A DNA stretch of 64,000 nucleotides, taken from Spirochaetales bacterium. Lineage in GTDB: Bacteria; Spirochaetota; Spirochaetia; DSM-2461. Under the pieces are notes generated by a model that worked only from the letters and a program-made list of their open reading frames with translations, was not told the origin of the DNA and searched no databases. How positions within the stretch are numbered: the stretch's first letter is position 1; every line of letters begins with the position of its first letter. Shown one piece after another: positions 59,207 through 64,000 of this stretch. A program made the position numbers and the translations under genes. Location: NCBI GenBank assembly GCA_028533045.1, contig JAQQAP010000008.1:186001-250000 (forward strand), in the 5' to 3' direction.

Positions 59207-60955
59207 ATGGCAGAGAAATATAAATATTCCCTAAAACGATTTATTCCCTATTACAAGCCTTACATGGCAATCTTCCTTACCGACCTTCTGTGCGCCCTTC
59301 TGGTTGCGGGGATAGAGCTTTCCTACCCCATGTTTACCCGCTACATCCTTCAGGATATCATACCGGAAGGTTCTGTGGGCCGTCTTGTTTTTATTCTGAT
59401 TCTGATGTTGGGGCTTTATGTTATTATGGCCGGTTTGGACTGGTTTGTGACCTTTTGGGGGCATACCCTTGGGGTCCGGATGGAGGCGGATATGCGCCGG
59501 GATCTTTTTAGCCATATGCAGACCCTTCCCTTTAAATTCTACGACAAAAACCGGACCGGTGTTCTCATGTCCCGGGTGGTGAACGATTTGAATGATATTG
59601 CCGAAACCGCCCACCATGGCCCGGAAGATATTTTTCTGTCCCTGCTCATGATGGTTGGGTCCTTTATTTTGCTTCTTCGTGTGGAATGGCATTTGGCTAT
59701 CGTGATCTTTGGGGTGATGGTCCCCTTTATTCTCTGGTTCAGTATCACCCGCCGCAGTGCTTTAACGAAAACCTTTCGCAAGCTTAGGGAGAAACTGGGG
59801 GAGATTAATGCCCTGTTGGAGAACAGTATCTCCGGCATTCGCGTTTCCCGGGCTTTTACCAATGAAAAACACGAAAAAGCGAAGTTTGACGGGAGTAACC
59901 ATGACTTCCGGGAAGCCAAGACCGCGTCCTACAAAGCCATGGCCGACTACCATACGGCGGTGCGCTTTTTTCTGAATCTTCTGAATATTGTCGGACTGGC
60001 GGCGGGGGCCTGGTTTATTCATCTTAAGCTGATGGATGTGGCGGACCTTTTGGCTTTTATGCTCTACATAAACCTTGTGGCTCGGCCGATTCGCCTTTTT
60101 ACCAACTTTACCCAGCAGTTTGAACGGGGTATGGCCGGTTTTAGCCGATTCTGCGAGATTATGGATGAGGAGCCCGATATTCAGGACGCCCCCGATGCGG
60201 TGGAGCTTAAGGATGTCCGGGGCGATATCCGTCTGGAAAATATCAGCTTTAGCTATGATGAGAAGACCCACATCCTTAGAGGAGTTAACCTCTCCATCGA
60301 GGCGGGGCAGACGGTGGCTCTTGTGGGGCCGACCGGTTCGGGAAAGACGACTCTGTGCCATTTGATCCCCCGTTTTTATGAGGCTTATGAGGGGACTATC
60401 TCTGTGGACGGCCATCCGGTGGATAGTTTAACACTGGAAAGCCTGCGGCGGAATGTGGGGCTTGTCCAGCAGGATGTCTTTCTCTTTACCGGGACGATTC
60501 GGGATAATATTGCCTACGGGCGGCCCGGCGCCGGGGATGATGAGATTGAAGAAGCGGCTAAGCGAGCGGAGATTCACGATTTTATCATGTCCCTGCCCGA
60601 GGGCTACGATGCCTGGATTGGGGAGAAGGGGATTCTTCTTTCCGGCGGACAGAAGCAGCGCCTTTCCATTGCCAGGGCTTTTCTGAAAAATCCTCCGATT
60701 TTGATTCTGGATGAGGCCACCAGCGCTCTGGATAACCATACGGAAATGAGGATCCAGAAGGCTCTGGAGGAATTGAGCCGAGGAAGGACTTCGCTGGTCA
60801 TCGCCCACCGCCTTTCAACTGTAAGGCATGCCGATAAAATCGTTGTATTGACGGCGGAGGGGATTGAAGATGAAGGCTCCCACGAAGAACTTTACGAGCG
60901 GGACGGGCTTTATCGTAAGCTTTATGATTCCCAGTTCTCTTCGGAGCCGGTGTAG
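59207..60955 (+). CDS. ABC exporter, fused permease and ATPase (half transporter)
   Basis: 582 residues. Six membrane helices (about 18-300) then an ATPase domain with Walker A GPTGSGKTTLCHLIPR, Q-loop GLVQQDVFLF, signature LSGGQKQRLSIARAF, Walker B ILILDEATSALD and H-loop IAHRLSTV. The pattern is that of MsbA/lipid or drug exporters acting as homodimers. Substrate cannot be inferred. Monocistronic, leaderless-looking (promoter six bases before ATG). Confidence 0.92.
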   Translation: MAEKYKYSLKRFIPYYKPYMAIFLTDLLCALLVAGIELSYPMFTRYILQDIIPEGSVGRLVFILILMLGLYVIMAGLDWFVTFWGHTLGVRMEADMRRDLFSHMQTLPFKFYDKNRTGVLMSRVVNDLNDIAETAHHGPEDIFLSLLMMVGSFILLLRVEWHLAIVIFGVMVPFILWFSITRRSALTKTFRKLREKLGEINALLENSISGIRVSRAFTNEKHEKAKFDGSNHDFREAKTASYKAMADYHTAVRFFLNLLNIVGLAAGAWFIHLKLMDVADLLAFMLYINLVARPIRLFTNFTQQFERGMAGFSRFCEIMDEEPDIQDAPDAVELKDVRGDIRLENISFSYDEKTHILRGVNLSIEAGQTVALVGPTGSGKTTLCHLIPRFYEAYEGTISVDGHPVDSLTLESLRRNVGLVQQDVFLFTGTIRDNIAYGRPGAGDDEIEEAAKRAEIHDFIMSLPEGYDAWIGEKGILLSGGQKQRLSIARAFLKNPPILILDEATSALDNHTEMRIQKALEELSRGRTSLVIAHRLSTVRHADKIVVLTAEGIEDEGSHEELYERDGLYRKLYDSQFSSEPV

Positions 60956-60972
60956 TTATTTCGGAGTTCCGA

Positions 60973-61353
60973 TTAGCTCTTCCGAGCGATAACTTCTATC
61001 TCCACCAAAACATCCTTGGGAAGGCGGGCCACTTCTACGGCGGCTCGGGCCGGGTAGGGTTCTTCGAAGAAGCTGCTGTAGACACCGTTCATGTCGGCGA
61101 ACATATTCATGTCCTTGAGGAATACAGAGGATTTGAGTACATCTGCCATGGTACAGCCCGCTGCTTCCAGTACGGCTTTGACATTCTTGAGAGACTGTTC
61201 GGTCTGTGTTTTTATATCTTCTCCGGCCAGTTCTCCCGTGGCGGGGTTGAGGGGGATTTGTCCCGAAACGAATACCAGGTCTCCCGATAGGGTACCCTGT
61301 GAATAGGGGCCTATGGCTCCGGGGGCGTTCTTGGTTGCTATGGCTTTTTTCAT
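60973..61353 (-). CDS. ridA: RidA family enamine/imine deaminase
   Basis: 126 residues. NAPGAIGPYSQGTLSGDLVF, SGQIPLNPATGELAGEDIKTQ and PYPARAAVEVARLPKDVLVEIEVIA match RidA, including the arginine in YPARAAV. It hydrolyses reactive imines produced by PLP enzymes such as threonine dehydratase. AAGGAGAG ribosome site. Stands between the ABC exporter and the TRAP gene; independent transcription likely. Confidence 0.95.
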   Translation of the reverse strand: MKKAIATKNAPGAIGPYSQGTLSGDLVFVSGQIPLNPATGELAGEDIKTQTEQSLKNVKAVLEAAGCTMADVLKSSVFLKDMNMFADMNGVYSSFFEEPYPARAAVEVARLPKDVLVEIEVIARKS

Positions 61354-61389
61354 TTATTTCTCTCCTTGAGGGTTTTATTCAGTATAAGT

Positions 61390-62406
61390 CTATTTCATGG
61401 CGACGATTCTATCCAGTGTTTCCAGATAGTCCCGGGCATATTTTTCATAGAGCGGCTGTACCGCTTCGATGAATTGGTCCCGGTCTGTCTGTTTCGCTAT
61501 AATAACACCGGAAGCAATCAGTTTTTTCCGGGAGGAGGCTTCGATGTTTCTATAGAGAGCTCTTTCGTAGATTACCGACTCCCGGGCGCACTCTTTTATG
61601 AGGTTTTGATCGCTGAGGGTTAGTTGGTCCATGACCATTTTGCTGGCAACAAGAATCTCCGGGGCCATGGAGTGGGCATCTTCGGTTATGTAGCGGGCGA
61701 CTTCGTGGTGGGAGACCATGTCATAGCTGGTCCAGTTGTTTTCCGCCCCATCTATGATTCCGCTTTGCAGAGCACTGTATACTTCGCCAAAGGCCATTGG
61801 AACGGCCGTAGCACCCAGGGCGTTAACCATATCAATTAGTAACTGGCTGGGGGGGACCCGAAGTTTAAGTCCTTCCATATCTTCCAGGGAGGTGACCGGT
61901 TTGATGTTGTTGTAAAAATTCCGGCTTCCCGCATCGTAAAGGGCCAGGCCGGTGAGCATTGCCCCGTTTACGCTCGCCAGGAGTTCCTGTCCAATCGAAC
62001 TGTCCAGAACCTTGTGCATGTGGTCATAGCTTTCGTAGAGATAGGGCAGTTGGAGAAGGTTGAGCATGGGGGCCAGTTCGGTAACCGGGGAGATGTTGAC
62101 CCGTGTGAAGTCTATGGCCCCAAACTGAACCTGGTCCAGAATGGCCTTCTCGTCACCGCCCAGTTCCCCCTTGGTAAACACTTCGATGATGATGCGTCCG
62201 TGGGATTTCTCTTCCACCAGGCGGGCGAACTCTATGGCTCCCATGGTGGCCGGGTAGGAGTCGACCTGGGCTTCGGCCAGACGGAAAAGGAGGACTTCAT
62301 CATTTAATGAAGAGTCCTGTTGCCCGTTTGCCGTAAGAGAGGAGCCAAAGAGGGCGGTTAAAATCAGCATCAAAACCGGGAGTTTCAGGTTCATGACTCG
62401 TCCCAT
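61390..62406 (-). CDS. TRAP transporter periplasmic solute-binding protein (DctP family)
   Basis: About 338 residues. Signal peptide in residues 5-28 (ending SSLTANGQ). DctP family motifs: MGAIEFARLVEEKSHGRIIIEV, LKLRVPPSQLLIDMVNALGAT-type segment, AFGEVYSALQSGIIDGAENNW. It captures acidic solutes (dicarboxylates, sugar acids or similar) for a TRAP permease, whose genes are not in view. An alternative start at 62394 removes four residues. It follows the response-regulator gene by one base, so the system probably senses the transported compound. Confidence 0.92.
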   Translation of the reverse strand: MGRVMNLKLPVLMLILTALFGSSLTANGQQDSSLNDEVLLFRLAEAQVDSYPATMGAIEFARLVEEKSHGRIIIEVFTKGELGGDEKAILDQVQFGAIDFTRVNISPVTELAPMLNLLQLPYLYESYDHMHKVLDSSIGQELLASVNGAMLTGLALYDAGSRNFYNNIKPVTSLEDMEGLKLRVPPSQLLIDMVNALGATAVPMAFGEVYSALQSGIIDGAENNWTSYDMVSHHEVARYITEDAHSMAPEILVASKMVMDQLTLSDQNLIKECARESVIYERALYRNIEASSRKKLIASGVIIAKQTDRDQFIEAVQPLYEKYARDYLETLDRIVAMK

Positions 62407-62407
62407 A

Positions 62408-63949
62408 CTAATCGCCCATCCCGGGAGTTTTCTTGTATTGGCTGGCGTTTATTCCGGTCTCTTTTTTGAATACCCGGGCAAAGTAGTTGGAGTCGCTAAA
62501 GCCCAGTTCATAGGATATTTCCTTGATCGATTTACCCGAATCGGCCAGCATGGCCTTAGCGCTTTTAATTCTTAAGTGGTTCACGTAGGAGGTGAAGCTC
62601 ATGCCGAATTCCTTCTTGAAGATTCGGCTTAGGTAGGGGGCGCTGAAGCCGGCAATCTCCGCCAGTTCATCGAGGCCTATGGTCTGGCGAAAGTTCTGGC
62701 TGATGTATTCGGTAATCTGCTTTTTCCATACCTTGGCAGAGGTGGAGTAGTGCCGTTTTATTCGCTCATTCAGGTCGCGAATTGTCTGAAGCAGATAGTC
62801 TTTTATCTCATCCTTTGTGGAGATGGCATTGACCTTCTGGAAGTAAAGTGTACTGTCTCCCGGGTCCAGTTCCCTTCTGGCTCGGCGGTTGATCAGAACA
62901 AGAAGCTCATAGATCCTCAACCGGAATTCGGAAAAATTCTTGCTATTGCCGTCTATCCAAAGAAAAAGGTTACAGGCCAAAGTCAGTGCCATTTCCAGAT
63001 CTCCCCTAATTAGACTTTCACAGAGCTCGTCCTCTTCATTAATGGGGAATTGGAGATCCCGGGGAGAGAGGGGGGGCTGATAAAAGGCCACGCTTTCCTG
63101 TGTGAGGGGGACCATTCGGGCTTCGTTAAAGGATTCGGAGATCTGGGACGCCTCTTTTTTTATGGAACCGGCGTGTACGGCCGGGAGGGGGGTGACTTTT
63201 CCTTCTATGAGCTTCAGGAACTCCTTAAACTGTTTTTTGAGGATGAGGTTGGCCCGATACTCTTTGAGCATGAGGAGGAGGCAGGTTTGGTTATCCTGGA
63301 AGACGGAAATGATTCGGTCCCTTTCAAATACCGTATTGGCCGCTTCCCGAATGCGACGCTCCCTTTCGCCTCCCGCTTCGCTAGGTTCGGAATCTTTAAG
63401 GATAACACCCAAAAAGTGCTCGTCCCCGATATCAAGTGTCTCCTTGAAGCGGGAGAGTTGGGGCTCTCTAAGCTGGTGGGATATGAGGGAGGAGACAAAT
63501 TCTTCTTCTACGTAGTTGTAGAGGGCTTTCATCTGACCCGCATCACCGGGGTCGGATACGGTCTTTTCCTTCTCCCGTTCCAGCCGGTCGATAACGTTTT
63601 GTACCGAATCGATCAGGTCATCGTCGTCGATGGGTTTTACAAGGAAATCGCTTATCCCTATGCTTACCGCTTCCCTGGCGTAGCTGAAGTAGGTGAAACC
63701 GCTCAGAAGGATTATCTGGCAATGGGGGAATTCCGCCTTGATCAGCCGGGATGCCTCAATCCCGTTCAGACGGGGCATTTTAATATCCATAATCATAAGG
63801 TCCGGTCTGAATTCCCGGGCTCTTTCCAGGCCGTCCTGTCCGTCCGAGGCTTCTGCGAACTCCGTAATGGAGGGGATATTCTCCTTTATGATGGTTCGGA
63901 GAGCTTTTCTTTCCAGTGATTCGTCGTCAACAATTAAAATCTTATACAT
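62408..63949 (-). CDS. AraC-type response regulator (YesN family)
   Basis: 513 residues. Receiver domain 1-120 with phospho-acceptor D55 (LMIMDIKMPRLNG), a long middle part of unknown fold, and a C-terminal AraC double helix-turn-helix (about 410-513; FRQTIGLDELAEIAGFSAPY and YELGFSDSNYFARVFKKETG). Partner of a sensor kinase that probably lies just upstream. Controls the TRAP binding-protein gene directly downstream, most likely in response to its substrate. Confidence 0.93.
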   Translation of the reverse strand: MYKILIVDDESLERKALRTIIKENIPSITEFAEASDGQDGLERAREFRPDLMIMDIKMPRLNGIEASRLIKAEFPHCQIILLSGFTYFSYAREAVSIGISDFLVKPIDDDDLIDSVQNVIDRLEREKEKTVSDPGDAGQMKALYNYVEEEFVSSLISHQLREPQLSRFKETLDIGDEHFLGVILKDSEPSEAGGERERRIREAANTVFERDRIISVFQDNQTCLLLMLKEYRANLILKKQFKEFLKLIEGKVTPLPAVHAGSIKKEASQISESFNEARMVPLTQESVAFYQPPLSPRDLQFPINEEDELCESLIRGDLEMALTLACNLFLWIDGNSKNFSEFRLRIYELLVLINRRARRELDPGDSTLYFQKVNAISTKDEIKDYLLQTIRDLNERIKRHYSTSAKVWKKQITEYISQNFRQTIGLDELAEIAGFSAPYLSRIFKKEFGMSFTSYVNHLRIKSAKAMLADSGKSIKEISYELGFSDSNYFARVFKKETGINASQYKKTPGMGD

Positions 63950-64000
63950 AGTAGGGTATCTTGATTCCGGCCATGGTCCAACGGGACGGAACGGAGGTCA
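63942..64000 (-). CDS. 3' end of an upstream gene, probably the partner histidine kinase
   Basis: On the minus strand a frame without stops enters from the window edge and ends at a TAA overlapping the start of the response regulator. Only about 18 codons are visible (ending IKIPYYV). YesN regulators are usually next to a YesM-type kinase, so this is the expected gene, but the piece is too short to identify. Confidence 0.35.
   Translation of the reverse strand, partial: TSVPSRWTMAGIKIPYYV

Noticed and set aside
63050-63919. Plus-strand frame of nearly 290 codons opposite the response regulator
   Set aside because: The minus strand encodes complete receiver and AraC domains; the plus frame matches nothing.
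1-64000. CRISPR arrays, prophage, insertion sequences, rRNA or tRNA genes
   Set aside because: No regularly spaced direct repeats, transposase or integrase genes, or tRNA/rRNA-like sequence were found by reading both strands; a covariance-model search would settle RNA genes.

Overview
The window reads as chromosome from a diderm, largely anaerobic or microaerophilic, motile bacterium, most likely a free-living member of the Spirochaetes (moderate confidence). Supporting signs are the many lipoproteins and outer-membrane barrels, a FecR-type periplasmic protein, an RseC-like protein, a CheR-CheB pair, ferredoxin-linked 2-oxoacid oxidoreductase, several [4Fe-4S] proteins and TRAP transport. Base composition is close to balanced by eye. 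I see no rRNA, tRNA, CRISPR array, prophage or insertion sequence. Coding density is very high and no gap without a gene exceeds about 200 bases.

Layout. 1-5.8 kb: 5' part of a MATE exporter, an M16 peptidase pair (one active-looking, one lacking the zinc motif), a lipoprotein of seven repeats, a truncated hemerythrin and a membrane protein. 5.9-16.4 kb: a GGDEF-EAL protein, a FecR-barrel protein with a stand-alone barrel paralogue, a TPR-GAF-GGDEF protein and a four-domain sulfur-transfer flavoprotein. 16.5-20.4 kb (minus strand): small outer-membrane protein, glycosidase-like lipoprotein, FMN-binding protein, NapH-like ferredoxin and a TetR regulator. Divergent from it, 20.5-25.6 kb encodes an RND/MMPL pump, a LolA-like periplasmic protein and an outer-membrane protein, which looks like a lipid relay across the envelope. 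25.6-33.4 kb: GGDEF protein, AraC regulator, a PTS EIIA with a CPA2 antiporter, TetR with a QueG-like protein, and an MbfA-like iron exporter. 33.6-36.2 kb: four-subunit 2-oxoacid:ferredoxin oxidoreductase. 36.2-43.6 kb: GC-rich spacer, Spy-like protein, two tandem solute-binding proteins, sugar isomerase, alcohol dehydrogenase, a glucuronokinase-like kinase with GalU, VOC protein and HAD hydrolase. 43.7-53.3 kb: LysM lipoprotein, B12/radical SAM protein, a three-lipoprotein LpoB cluster, an apparently inactive YmdB homologue with an RseC-like protein, CheB and CheR. 53.4-64 kb: eukaryote-type HisA, acyl-CoA synthetase with EIIA, M18 aminopeptidase, uridine kinase, SlyX, corrinoid adenosyltransferase, ABC exporter, RidA, TRAP binding protein and a YesN-type response regulator.

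The most unexpected pattern is in the non-coding DNA. About ten genes lack a Shine-Dalgarno sequence and instead have a -10 hexamer ending 6 or 7 bases before the ATG, most of them with a -35 hexamer 17 bases further upstream. These look like leaderless transcripts, coexisting with ordinary genes that have clear ribosome sites. Other notable points are a YmdB-family protein that has lost its metal-binding residues, a terminator embedded in the coding end of the convergent gene, two TetR-type operators, and two genes (HisA and the sugar kinase) that resemble eukaryotic rather than typical bacterial families.
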